DNA of 64,000 nt from 2-02-FULL-43-13 sp043813805 (GCA_043813805.1 JBDRKR010000010.1:21766-85765), one strand, 5' to 3'; positions 36,292 through 44,379 are shown, numbered from the stretch's first letter. Numbers and translations are program-made. Notes: a model not told the origin generated them from the sequence alone.

Positions 36292-37128
36292 ATGAATAAG
36301 AAAATCATTCTAGCCATATTGGTTATTTTAATTTTAGGAGGAGCTGCCGCTTATTTTAAGTTTTATTCCAATTCGGTGGCTGACGAGATATCGCCTTCGG
36401 GCTTGGTTATAGTTACGAGTCCTCGGGCCAATCAAACCGTCCAAAGTCCGCTGATTGTTAAGGGAGAGGCTAAGGGTTTTTGGTTTTTTGAAGCAAGCTT
36501 CCCGATTAAGATTTTAGATGAAAACGGCAATGTTTTGGGCCAGGGGATCGCCCAGGCCAAATCCGATTGGATGACCGAAGAATTCGTGCCCTTTGAAGCT
36601 ACGCTTGATTTTGAAGCTCCGGTCACCGAAAAAGGATTTTTGGTTTTAAAAAAAGATAATCCTTCGGGGCTTCCCGAAAACGATGCAGAGTTTCGGATTC
36701 CGGTCGTTTTAGAAAAAACTCAAGCTAAACAAACAATTGATCTTTATTATTACAATCCCGAGTTGGATAAAGATGAATCGGGTAATATTATGTGCAGCAA
36801 GCAGGGGCTTGTTCAAATCCAAAGAAAAATTCCCGTTACCCAAACGCCGATTCAGGATACGATAAAACTTTTAATAAAAGGCGAATTAATCGGCGAAGAA
36901 AGGGAGCGGGGCATCAGTACTGAATATCCTTTGCCGGGATTTTCTTTAGAAAGCGTTCCCTCATTTAAAGACGGTGTTTTAACGCTTCAATTTAATGACC
37001 CCGACAATAAAACAGGTGGAGGAGCCTGCAGAGTAGGCATCTTATGGTTTCAGATTGAAGACACGGCCAAGCAGTTCGCCGGGGTCACTCAAGTACGTTT
37101 CTTACCCGAGGATCTTTTCCAGCCTTAA
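36292..37128 (+). CDS. Membrane-anchored Gmad2/GerMN-domain protein
   Basis: 278 residues. Membrane helix at about 4-23, then a Gmad2 immunoglobulin-like domain (VTSPRANQTVQSPLIVKGEA, ARSDW-type AKSDWMTEEF) and a GerMN domain from about 145 (TIDLYYYNPELD, PIQDTIKLLIKGEL, GVLTLQFND). This combination is common in Patescibacteria and Firmicutes envelope proteins, where it probably binds polysaccharide or peptidoglycan. A TGA-TAAGAT -10 (36278-36283) ends 8 nt before the ATG. The flavoprotein gene follows 8 nt after the stop. Confidence 0.85.
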   Translation: MNKKIILAILVILILGGAAAYFKFYSNSVADEISPSGLVIVTSPRANQTVQSPLIVKGEAKGFWFFEASFPIKILDENGNVLGQGIAQAKSDWMTEEFVPFEATLDFEAPVTEKGFLVLKKDNPSGLPENDAEFRIPVVLEKTQAKQTIDLYYYNPELDKDESGNIMCSKQGLVQIQRKIPVTQTPIQDTIKLLIKGELIGEERERGISTEYPLPGFSLESVPSFKDGVLTLQFNDPDNKTGGGACRVGILWFQIEDTAKQFAGVTQVRFLPEDLFQP

Positions 37129-37136
37129 GTATTACA

Positions 37137-38393
37137 ATGTTTAAAAATAACCAAACAATTTTTGATGTGGCGGTAATCGGCGCGGGCCCGGCGGGCCTGA
37201 TGACTGCAGGCAGGGCGGCGGAACTTGGGAAGAAAGTGGTGCTTTTGGAAAAGAATAAAAAGCCGGGAAGGAAACTCGTGCTCACGGGTAAAGGCCGGTG
37301 CAACATCACCAATGCCGAATTCGATTTAAAAAAATTGGTGGAAAACTACGGCAAAAAGGGCCAATTTCTTTTCCACGCTTTTCATGTTTTCGGCCCCCAA
37401 AAAGCCATTGAGTTTTTCGAGAAGTGGGGCTTAAAAACAAAAATAGAAAGAGGCAAGCGGGTTTTTCCGGTAAGCGATGATGCCCAAGATGTTCTGAATG
37501 TTTTTATCAAGTATTTGCTGAAGGGCAAGGTAAGCTTCGTTTACGGCACTCCTGTCATCGATATCGAAAGAAAAAAACATCACATCAATAAACTGATTTT
37601 AAAGGAGGGCGAAATTATCGCCAGGAACTATATTATCTGCACCGGCGGCAAGTCTTATCCGGCCACTGGGTCTACCGGCGACGGCTATGAATGGGTAAAA
37701 AAGGTGGGCCATAGCATCGAAGGCTTGATGCCGGCTTTGGCGCCTCTAAAAATAAGAGAGAAATGGGTCGGGGGTCTTCAGGGTTTGAGTTTAAAAAACG
37801 TGGAAGTGACGATTCTCCAAGAAAATAAGAAAGAATTCAGCGTTTTCGGCGAGTGTTTGTTCACGCATTTTGGGTTGTCCGGGCCGATTATTTTAGACGC
37901 AAGCCTGAAAGTCGGAGAACTTTTGCACGCCAAGGGCGGTGGAGCCGTCGAAATATCGCTTGATCTGAAGCCGGCTTTGGATTTTGAAACGCTGGACGCC
38001 CGGCTTCAGCGAGATTTACAAAAATACCACAATAAACTTTTTCAGAATTGTTTGGACGATCTTCTGCCTCAAAAGATGATTCCGGTCATTATTAAGTTTT
38101 CCGGCATCGATCCCTTAAAAAAAGCGACTTATGTCACCAGGGAAGAAAGGCATATTCTTGTCCGGCTTTTGAAGAATCTTAAAATGACGGTAGCCGGGCT
38201 TTCGGATTTTGAGTCGGCGATCGTAACGGCCGGCGGAGTTTCTTTGAAAGAAATCGACGACAAGACGATGAAATCACGGATTGTCGATAATTTATTCTTT
38301 GCCGGAGAAATTATTGACGTAACCGGGCCAAGCGGCGGGTTTAATCTGCAGATATGCTGGAGTACCGGGTATCTAGCTGGGGAAAACGCCTAA
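37137..38393 (+). CDS. YhiN/HI0933-family flavoprotein
   Basis: 418 residues. FAD-binding VAVIGAGPAGLMTAGRAAEL, LLEKNKKPGRKLVLTGKGRC and CNITNAE, then ICTGGKSYPATGSTGDGY and the C-terminal VTAGGVSLKEID plus FFAGEIIDVTGPSGGFNLQ: a full-length HI0933-type NAD(P)/FAD oxidoreductase. The biochemical substrate of the family is unclear. Co-transcribed with the GerMN protein. The repeat element at 38401 begins right after the stop. Confidence 0.9.
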   Translation: MFKNNQTIFDVAVIGAGPAGLMTAGRAAELGKKVVLLEKNKKPGRKLVLTGKGRCNITNAEFDLKKLVENYGKKGQFLFHAFHVFGPQKAIEFFEKWGLKTKIERGKRVFPVSDDAQDVLNVFIKYLLKGKVSFVYGTPVIDIERKKHHINKLILKEGEIIARNYIICTGGKSYPATGSTGDGYEWVKKVGHSIEGLMPALAPLKIREKWVGGLQGLSLKNVEVTILQENKKEFSVFGECLFTHFGLSGPIILDASLKVGELLHAKGGGAVEISLDLKPALDFETLDARLQRDLQKYHNKLFQNCLDDLLPQKMIPVIIKFSGIDPLKKATYVTREERHILVRLLKNLKMTVAGLSDFESAIVTAGGVSLKEIDDKTMKSRIVDNLFFAGEIIDVTGPSGGFNLQICWSTGYLAGENA

Positions 38394-38400
38394 TCTAATT

Positions 38401-38449
38401 GTTGGATTTACGAAATCCAACATATATGATGGGATTTCGTAAATCCCCA
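38401..38449. repeat. GGATTTACGAAATCC paired-hairpin element, copy 2
   Basis: GTTGGATTT-ACG-AAATCCAAC followed by GGGATTT-CGT-AAATCCC; two hairpins that are also inverted copies of each other, in opposite orientation to copy 1. Confidence 0.88.
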
Positions 38450-38458
38450 AAAAATGGC

Positions 38459-38486
38459 TTGACAGGGGTGCTTGGTGCGGTAAAAT
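38459..38486 (+). promoter_or_regulatory. Promoter of structured RNA candidate
   Basis: TTGACA (38459-38464), 16 bp, TAAAAT (38481-38486). Confidence 0.8.
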
Positions 38487-38490
38487 ATAA

Positions 38491-38569
38491 GTGTCATCGA
38501 TGTCTTCGGATGTCTTTGACAAGAAGGGGATCCTTTTGCTTCGGCAATTGTGGTCCTCCTTTCTTTTTT
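38491..38569 (+). ncRNA. Candidate structured small RNA (about 79 nt)
   Basis: Directly after a strong promoter, hairpin 1 (38492-38521) pairs TGTCA with TGACA and GATGTC with GATGTC around a TTCG tetraloop. Hairpin 2 (38524-38561) pairs AAGGGG..CC with GG..CTCCTT and has an inner TTGC-TTCG-GCAA. A C plus TTTTTT run ends the unit, as in an intrinsic terminator. No ribosome site or frame. It does not match SRP RNA, tmRNA or RNase P landmarks that I know. Confidence 0.6.
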
Positions 38570-38585
38570 ATCTGAACTATATAAG

Positions 38586-38608
38586 TGAAAGAGGTTTAGC
38601 CTCTTTCA
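38586..38608. repeat. TGAAAGAGG palindrome
   Basis: TGAAAGAGG-TTTAG-CCTCTTTCA, identical to the copy at 18749. Confidence 0.85.
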
Positions 38609-38706
38609 TCTTTTGAGCAATTCAGGATCGGACAATTTTATTTTAGGAGTAATTAGAGTATAATAAAATCAATCGGAATTAAAACGATTTTAATAAGATA
38701 AAATAT

Positions 38707-39468
38707 ATGGCTAATTTAAAAAACAAAGTAGCGGTTGTTACCGGGGCAAGAAGAGGAATGGGTCGGGCTCATGCTTTGGCATTGGCGAAAGCCGGAGCTA
38801 AAGTCGTGGTAGCCGATATTGCCTTAGAAGAATGCGAAAAAGTCGTTCAAGAAATTAAAAAAATCAAGGGCGAGGCGATTGCTATAAAATGCAACGTTAC
38901 TAAAAAAGCAGAAGTGGATGCGATGATTCAAGCGGCCGTAAAAACATGGGGTAAGTTAGATATTTTGGTTAATAACGCCGGTATCGCCGAGTTTGCACCC
39001 TTCTTGCAAATGACCGAAGCGGAGTGGGATAAAACCATTAATATTAACTTGAAAGGATATTTTCTTTGCGCTCAAACAGCGGCCAAAGAAATGGTAAAAC
39101 AAAAGTCGGGAGCAATCGTTAACATCGCTTCGGTCGCAATGGGACAAATCGGAGTCGGATTTCCCAATCTTGCCCATTATTGCGCCTCCAAGGGCGGCAT
39201 CGTGGGCATGAGTGAAGCGATGGCTATTGAACTCGCTCCTTATAATATCCGAGTTAATGTCGTTTCTCCGGGAGCTATTGATACTCCTATGATTGATCCG
39301 ATTAAGCAAGATAAAGCCTCGATGGAAGGTATTTTGGGCCGAGTGCCTCTTCGTCGCGTAGGTAAACCCGAAGAGGTGGCGAATGCCGTTTTATTTTTAG
39401 CTTCAGATGACTCTTCGTATATAACAGGTTCTGTTGTGGTGGTTGACGGCGGTTGGTTAGCCGCTTAA
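38707..39468 (+). CDS. Short-chain dehydrogenase/reductase (FabG-like)
   Basis: 253 residues. Rossmann motif VVTGARRGMGRAHALALAKA, VNNAGIAEF, catalytic Ser in VNIASVAMG and the HYCASKGG Tyr-Lys pair, then the family C-terminus SDDSSYITGSVVVVDGGW. It reduces a ketone or oxidises an alcohol with NAD(P)H; substrate not identifiable. It ends 2 nt before the hydrogenase NuoF-like gene, so it is probably the first gene of that operon, raising the possibility that it feeds NAD(P)H exchange with the hydrogenase. Confidence 0.92.
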   Translation: MANLKNKVAVVTGARRGMGRAHALALAKAGAKVVVADIALEECEKVVQEIKKIKGEAIAIKCNVTKKAEVDAMIQAAVKTWGKLDILVNNAGIAEFAPFLQMTEAEWDKTININLKGYFLCAQTAAKEMVKQKSGAIVNIASVAMGQIGVGFPNLAHYCASKGGIVGMSEAMAIELAPYNIRVNVVSPGAIDTPMIDPIKQDKASMEGILGRVPLRRVGKPEEVANAVLFLASDDSSYITGSVVVVDGGWLAA

Positions 39469-39470
39469 AT

Positions 39471-40469
39471 ATGGCACAGGATATTATTGCCAAACTTAAA
39501 GAAAGCAAACTTTTGGGCCGGAGCGGGTCGGGTTTTCCGACAGGCTTCAAATGGGAGATGGTGAAAAATGAAAAGGCCGTCAAGAAATATATTGTTTGCA
39601 ACGCCGCTTCGGGCGAGCCGAAAGTGATGAAAGACGAATATCTTTTAGAAAACCATGCCCAAGAAGTTGTCGAAGGCATAAAAATAGCGCTGGAAACATT
39701 TGAAAACAGCGAGGCTTTCATTTATCTGAGGAAAGATTTTTACGCTAAATTTAAAGACAACTTAACCGAGTTAACCAAAGGGCTGCCTATTACTCTTATA
39801 AAAAAGCAGGGGGGCTACTTGGCCGGCGAGGAAACGTGCCTGTGCGAAGCCATTGAAGAGAAAACTCCCGAGCCCAGGATTAAGCCGCCTTTCCCGACAC
39901 AGGCCGGACTTTTCGGCCGTCCCACCTTGATTAATAATGCGGAGACTTTCTATCACATTTCGCAAATCGCTCAAAATAAATACAAAAATACGCGTTTTTA
40001 TACCATTGGCGGCCAGGTAAAGAAGAAAGGAGTTTTTGAAATGCCCGCGGATTGGCCGATTGAAAGAGTTTTGAAAGAAACCGGCAATTGGCCCAAGTTC
40101 GATTTCTTCGCCCAGGTGGGCGGAGGAGCGAGCGGCGAGATTCTTCTGCCTGATGAATTACAAAAGCCGGCCGGAGGGACGGGGGCGATTATTATATATG
40201 AAAAGAAGAAAACGCAGTGCTTAAAACTTATGAAAGAATGGGCCCAGTTTTTTCTTGAACAGAACTGCGACAAGTGCACGCCGTGCCGCGAAGGAGTTTT
40301 CAGGATAAACGAGATGCTAGGTAAGGGAAAAATTGACGAAAAAACCCTGCAAGATATCGTTAATAATTTAAAAGAAGCGAGTTTTTGCGGATTAGGAAAA
40401 ATCGCAGGCATTCCTTTTTCCAGATTCGCAAATAAAATATGCAAATCACTTTTAACGGAAAAAAAATAG
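39471..40469 (+). CDS. NuoF-like NAD-binding hydrogenase subunit
   Basis: 332 residues from the ATG at 39471. The FMN/NADH fold is intact: GRSGSGFPTGFKWEMV, CNAASGEPKVMKDEYLLE, YLAGEETCLCEAIEEKTPEP, and the [4Fe-4S] motif CDKCTPCREG with a fourth Cys in FCGLG. It corresponds to HydB/HndC, the NAD(H)-interacting subunit of multimeric [FeFe] hydrogenases. The thioredoxin-like NuoE-type subunit normally encoded next to it is absent in this operon. Overlaps the hydrogenase gene by 31 nt. Confidence 0.88.
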   Translation: MAQDIIAKLKESKLLGRSGSGFPTGFKWEMVKNEKAVKKYIVCNAASGEPKVMKDEYLLENHAQEVVEGIKIALETFENSEAFIYLRKDFYAKFKDNLTELTKGLPITLIKKQGGYLAGEETCLCEAIEEKTPEPRIKPPFPTQAGLFGRPTLINNAETFYHISQIAQNKYKNTRFYTIGGQVKKKGVFEMPADWPIERVLKETGNWPKFDFFAQVGGGASGEILLPDELQKPAGGTGAIIIYEKKKTQCLKLMKEWAQFFLEQNCDKCTPCREGVFRINEMLGKGKIDEKTLQDIVNNLKEASFCGLGKIAGIPFSRFANKICKSLLTEKK

Positions 40470-42136
40470 CAGCGGTTGAGGGTAGAACTATTTTGGAAAC
40501 AGCCAGAGCCAACGGCATTGATATACCGTCTTTATGCTATCATCCGGATTTGGAAGTTAAAGCCAGCTGCCGTTTATGTTTGGTTTCAATCAGGGGCAAG
40601 AGAGGATTGCAGACCGCCTGTTCCACGCCCGTTGAGCCGGAGATGGAAATCGTGTCAGAGTCCGCCGAAATCAACCAGACGAGAAAAACCAACTTAGAGC
40701 TGCTTTTCGCCCAATATAAGAAAAGTTTGGGGGCCTGGGATGCGAATCCGGAGCTTTTAAGATTGGCCAAAAAATACCAGATTGACGTTCAAAGATTTTC
40801 CGACAGAAAAAAACATTATCCCAAATATCAGTTCGGTCCGGCGGTTTTATTCGATACCTCAAAATGCATTGATTGCCGCAATTGCGTTGATGCGTGCCGT
40901 CAGCAGTCGGTCAATTTTTTAGAAGTGAAAGAAAAGAAAACGTTTTTTCAGCCGACGCCCAGTCAGGATAAAAAAACAGATTGCATTTATTGCGGCCAGT
41001 GCGTAGTGCACTGTCCGGTAGCGGCGCTCTCGGCCGTACCCGAGTTTAACGAAGTGGAAAAGGCGCTTAAGCAAAAAGGTAAAACAGTTGTTTTCCAATT
41101 TGCGCCATCGATCAGAACGAGCATCGGGGAAGAATTCAATTTGCCTTCAGGCGCGGTGGTGACTGAAAAAATAGTGGGAGCCCTTAAGGCATTGGGCGCC
41201 GAAAAGGTTTTTGATACGAGCGTCGGGGCCGATTTCACTTCGACCGAAGAGGCAAAAGAGCTTGTCGAAAAAATCCAAACAGGCAAGGGCGTTTGCTTAA
41301 GCTCTTGCTGCCCGTCGTGGGTGAAATACGTCGAGTTTTTTTATCCGGAATTCGTTCATTGCCTGGCGACAACCAGGTCTCCCCAGGTTATTTTGGGCGG
41401 TCTTATCAAAACCTATTTTGCGGGCAAAGATAAAATCGATCCCAAAAAAATCGTGGTGGTTTCAATTATGCCCTGTACCGCCAAAAAATATGAAATCAGA
41501 AGAAAAGAGCTTGAAATCAACGGCATGAAACCGGTTGACTATGTTTTAACCACAAGAGAACTGACTCACCTTTTTAAAAAGCATGATATCGATTTAAAAT
41601 CAGTCAAACCGGAGAAAGCCGACGATCCGCTGGGTCTGCCGACGGGAGGCGGAGTGATTTACGGGGCCAGCGGAGGGGTCGCCGAATCAGCCCTGAGGTC
41701 GGCCCATTTAATAATGTCAAAAACCAATTTGCCCAAGATAGAGTTTACGGAATTAAGAGGACTGCAAGGCATTAAGAAAGCTTTAATTAAAATGGGGGAC
41801 CGCACTGTTAAAATGGCGGTAATTAACGGCATCGGCAACGCGAAAATCATTTTAGATGAATTGAAAAAAGATCCCAAGGCCTATGACGCGGTGGAGGTTA
41901 TGGCGTGCCCGGGCGGTTGTATTGGCGGCGGCGGACAGCCCGTGCCAACCGATGGCGAGATCAGATCTAAAAGGGCCAGCAGTCTTTACGAAATTGACGC
42001 AAAAAAACAGGAAAGAATCGCCCATTTAAATCCGGTGGTAAAAGAGGTCTACAAAGATTATCTTACCTCGGAAAAAATAATTAAAACCGTTTGCCATACA
42101 AATTACGCGCCCAAAAAGAAAGAAGTTAATTTTTAA
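40439..42136 (+). CDS. hydA: [FeFe] hydrogenase catalytic subunit
   Basis: 565 residues. N-terminal 2Fe-2S domain (CYHPDLEVKASCRLC, then a Cys in LQTACST), a His/Cys region, two 4Fe-4S motifs (CIDCRNCVDAC, CIYCGQCVVHC) and the H-cluster domain with L1 SSCCPSW, L2 MPCTAKKYE and L3 ACPGGCIGGGGQP. All H-cluster cysteines are present. It makes or oxidises H2; with the NuoF-like partner it likely couples NADH and perhaps ferredoxin oxidation to H2 release during fermentation. Maturation genes hydEFG are not in the window. Confidence 0.95.
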   Translation: MQITFNGKKIAAVEGRTILETARANGIDIPSLCYHPDLEVKASCRLCLVSIRGKRGLQTACSTPVEPEMEIVSESAEINQTRKTNLELLFAQYKKSLGAWDANPELLRLAKKYQIDVQRFSDRKKHYPKYQFGPAVLFDTSKCIDCRNCVDACRQQSVNFLEVKEKKTFFQPTPSQDKKTDCIYCGQCVVHCPVAALSAVPEFNEVEKALKQKGKTVVFQFAPSIRTSIGEEFNLPSGAVVTEKIVGALKALGAEKVFDTSVGADFTSTEEAKELVEKIQTGKGVCLSSCCPSWVKYVEFFYPEFVHCLATTRSPQVILGGLIKTYFAGKDKIDPKKIVVVSIMPCTAKKYEIRRKELEINGMKPVDYVLTTRELTHLFKKHDIDLKSVKPEKADDPLGLPTGGGVIYGASGGVAESALRSAHLIMSKTNLPKIEFTELRGLQGIKKALIKMGDRTVKMAVINGIGNAKIILDELKKDPKAYDAVEVMACPGGCIGGGGQPVPTDGEIRSKRASSLYEIDAKKQERIAHLNPVVKEVYKDYLTSEKIIKTVCHTNYAPKKKEVNF

Positions 42137-42141
42137 AAAAT

Positions 42142-42657
42142 ATGATCTTAACCAAGGTTTTAACAATCAAAAAAGATATAGTGCTAACGATTGCCCAGTT
42201 CGCTGTTTTAATGGTAATAGCCACCGTCGTTCCTATATTGGGGCATAATCAGGCGATTACCGGGCCGATTGTTAACGCTGTTCTTCTCATCTCGGCCGTT
42301 CTTTTGGGGCCGCAGGGAGCCGTGTTGGTGGGCCTGATTCCGAGCGTTGTCGCTTTATCTGCAGGGCTTTTGCCCTTGCCTCTGGCTCCCATGGTGCCTT
42401 TTATCATGATAAGCAACACTATTTTGATTCTGACTTTCGCTTGTTTGAGACGCAAGAATTTTTGGCTGGGAATAGCCGCAGCAAGCGCTCTGAAATTTAT
42501 CTTTTTGGTTTCAACAAGCACCGTGGTGATGAACTTGATTGCAAAACAAGAGATCGCCCGGAAAGCGGCCTTAATGATGAGCTGGCCGCAGTTTTTGACA
42601 GCTTTGGGCGGGGGCGTCATCGCTTACTTTCTCCTCAAAAGCCTTAAAAAAATATGA
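42142..42657 (+). CDS. Hydrogenase-associated ECF-like membrane protein
   Basis: 171 residues, five to six membrane helices (VPILGHNQAITGPIVNAVLL, LGPQGAVLVGLIPSVVAL, APMVPFIMISNTILIL). Proteins of this type are often found beside [FeFe] hydrogenases and resemble S-components of ECF transporters. Five nt after the hydrogenase. Role unknown: could import a vitamin, cofactor or metal needed for maturation, or be a membrane anchor. Its stop overlaps the next start (ATGA). Confidence 0.72.
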   Translation: MILTKVLTIKKDIVLTIAQFAVLMVIATVVPILGHNQAITGPIVNAVLLISAVLLGPQGAVLVGLIPSVVALSAGLLPLPLAPMVPFIMISNTILILTFACLRRKNFWLGIAAASALKFIFLVSTSTVVMNLIAKQEIARKAALMMSWPQFLTALGGGVIAYFLLKSLKKI

Positions 42658-42803
42658 ACTCTCTTTTCCAAAACCCGGAAAACAACTGGGCCTATGTTTT
42701 TCTTTTACTGGTTATTACGACAATCGCCGCTGCCGGCATTTTGTACTACTCTCACGAAACGATTAAGGAAATTAATTATCTTTCGGAAAGATCCGCCTAC
42801 TGA
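42654..42803 (+). CDS. 49-residue membrane protein at end of hydrogenase operon
   Basis: Starts in the ATGA overlap with the ECF-like gene and encodes a polar start (MNSLFQNPENNW), a membrane helix (AYVFLLLVITTIAAAGILYY) and a charged tail (SHETIKEINYLSERSAY). Strict coupling to the upstream gene supports it being real. Too small for standard gene calls. It may be an auxiliary subunit of the hydrogenase membrane partner. Confidence 0.6.
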   Translation: MNSLFQNPENNWAYVFLLLVITTIAAAGILYYSHETIKEINYLSERSAY

Positions 42804-42820
42804 CCGGGTCAGCGGCGAGC

Positions 42821-42850
42821 TTGACCTTTCGCAATCATTACCGATATAAT
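42821..42850 (+). promoter_or_regulatory. Promoter of ftsZ
   Basis: TTGACC (42821-42826), 18 bp, TATAAT (42845-42850). Short leader (about 11 nt). Confidence 0.7.
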
Positions 42851-42868
42851 TGATAAAGACATTTAATC

Positions 42869-44320
42869 ATGGTCAGGAAAAAAAAGAGGCGAAGTCCGTC
42901 TGCTCATAAAGTTACGGCGAGGCGGAGGAAAATCAAAAAAGTTTTGAAAAATAAAGAACCGAAGATCGCGCTTTTAGATTTGGTCCATCGGACGAGGATC
43001 AGGGTAATCGGAGTCGGCGGAGGCGGAGGTTCGATTGTTTCGGAAATCGCGCGAAACTTAAAAAGAGTGGATTTTGTCGTGGCGAATACAGACTCCAAGG
43101 CATTAAAAGAGGCGGCAAAATATACCAAAGTTCTGCAATTCGGCCAAAAAATAACGGGAGGGCTCGGTTGCGGCATGGATGCAAGAACAGGCCAAAAAGC
43201 GGCGAAAGACGATAAAGCAAAAATCGCCAAGCTTTTTCAGGGGATTGATTTATGTATTTTAGTGAGTTCTTTGGGCGGCGGTACGGGATCTGGGGCCACT
43301 CCTGAATTTGCCAGAATCGGCCGGGAAGCGGGCGCGATGGTTTTCGGCATTTTTACTCTGCCGTTTAAGTTTGAAGGGGGCAAAAAATCGTACCTCGCCA
43401 AAAATAGCCTGGAAAAATTGATGCCGAACCTTAACACCGTTTCGATTATTCCCAACGAAAACATTTTTAAGATCATCGATAAAAAAACTCCTCTGAAAGA
43501 AGCCTTCTCGGCCATCAATAGGCGGCTTTCGGAGAACCTGCGCGGATTGGTTGAAATGATCCACATGCCCGGCCTCATTAATATTGATTTTGCGGATGTC
43601 AGAACGATTTTAGAAGGCCGAGGCAAGCTGACTTATTTAAACAGCTCTCAATCCCAGGGGCCTAATCGCGTTGAAGAGGTTTTAAAGGAAGTTTTAAAAA
43701 GTCCGTTGAACGAGTACGATATTAAGGGAGCGGAAAAAATGCTTTTTAATATTACGGCTTCTCAAGATATCGGCATGAAAGAGGTGGAACAAATTTCAAA
43801 AACGATTTCCGATTTCAACCGCCGGGCGAAAATCATCTTCGGCGTTTCCCAAGACAATGATTATAAAGACAAAATCAGGGTTTCGCTGCTGGCCGTAGGT
43901 TGCGGCAGAGAAGAAAAACCCACCCGGTCATCCGACCGGGTGCCCCGTCGAATGACGGGGCAAACCCCAAACAAGCCAAAAACAAAGAAAAAGAGACAAA
44001 AGACCAGGGCGAAAACGAAAACCAATCCGCCATCTGGCGGACTAAAGCCGAAGCCCAAAAAGCCGACCCGAGGCCGGTCCGCCTCAGGCGGAAAATTCAA
44101 GAAACCGGTTTTTGATAAAAAGCCCGCAGCAGTTGCCGCGCCGATAGAAGCTTCGAGTTCCGAAGAAGAGCCGGCCAAAATACTCACCAGAAGAAACGCG
44201 CTTGATTTAAGAAAAGAGGTTGAGAAGGTGGAGGAGGAAATGCAGGAAAAAGAGAAGAAGTGGGACATCCCGGCTTTTCTGCGCAAAAAACCAAATAACA
44301 ACGAACAGGCGTCAAAATAA
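42869..44320 (+). CDS. ftsZ: Cell division protein FtsZ with palindrome-derived linker
   Basis: 483 residues. A basic N-terminal extension (about 45 residues, RKKKRRSPSAHKVTARRRK) precedes the tubulin-like domain: IGVGGGGGSIVSEI, NTDSKALK, SSLGGGTGSGATPEFARIG (GTP signature), and T7 loop NIDFADVRTILEGRG. The conserved C-terminal tail motif KKWDIPAFLRKKP is present and should recruit membrane anchors. The Lys/Pro-rich linker contains four palindromic DNA elements in frame (see repeats), giving peptides such as RSSDRVPRRMTGQT. Polymerises at midcell with GTP. Monocistronic. Confidence 0.93.
   Translation: MVRKKKRRSPSAHKVTARRRKIKKVLKNKEPKIALLDLVHRTRIRVIGVGGGGGSIVSEIARNLKRVDFVVANTDSKALKEAAKYTKVLQFGQKITGGLGCGMDARTGQKAAKDDKAKIAKLFQGIDLCILVSSLGGGTGSGATPEFARIGREAGAMVFGIFTLPFKFEGGKKSYLAKNSLEKLMPNLNTVSIIPNENIFKIIDKKTPLKEAFSAINRRLSENLRGLVEMIHMPGLINIDFADVRTILEGRGKLTYLNSSQSQGPNRVEEVLKEVLKSPLNEYDIKGAEKMLFNITASQDIGMKEVEQISKTISDFNRRAKIIFGVSQDNDYKDKIRVSLLAVGCGREEKPTRSSDRVPRRMTGQTPNKPKTKKKRQKTRAKTKTNPPSGGLKPKPKKPTRGRSASGGKFKKPVFDKKPAAVAAPIEASSSEEEPAKILTRRNALDLRKEVEKVEEEMQEKEKKWDIPAFLRKKPNNNEQASK
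43921..44092. repeat. Four palindromic elements inside the ftsZ linker
   Basis: CACCCGGTC-ATCC-GACCGGGTG (43921-43942), GCCCCGTC-GAAT-GACGGGGC (43942-43961), TCCGCC-ATCT-GGCGGA (44026-44041), TCCGCC-TCA-GGCGGA (44078-44092). All keep the reading frame. Confidence 0.85.
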
Positions 44321-44325
44321 GCATA

Positions 44326-44353
44326 AATGATCCCGCTAAGCGGGGTTATTTTG
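44326..44353 (+). terminator. Terminator after ftsZ
   Basis: ATGATCCCGC-TAA-GCGGGGTTAT with TTTGTTTT. Confidence 0.75.
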
Positions 44354-44379
44354 TTTTACAGATGGTCTTGTGGTATTAT
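44351..44379 (+). promoter_or_regulatory. Promoter of toxin-antitoxin-like pair
   Basis: TTGTTT (44351-44356), 17 bp, TATTAT (44374-44379) with TGG in front; ATG at 44386, 6 nt downstream. Confidence 0.65.

Larger units (their letters stand above)
38394..38706. other. 313-bp gene-free region
   Basis: Contains, in order, a paired-hairpin repeat (38401-38449), a promoter and structured RNA candidate (38459-38569), a TGAAAGAGG palindrome (38586-38608), and an AT-rich stretch with GAG-TATAAT (about 38656-38664) that probably drives the SDR gene. No protein-coding frame is evident. Confidence 0.7.

Noticed and set aside
43921..44092. CRISPR-like array inside ftsZ
   Set aside because: The palindromes differ in sequence and spacing and are within a coding linker; there are no regular repeats and spacers. 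No CRISPR array or cas gene was seen anywhere in the window.
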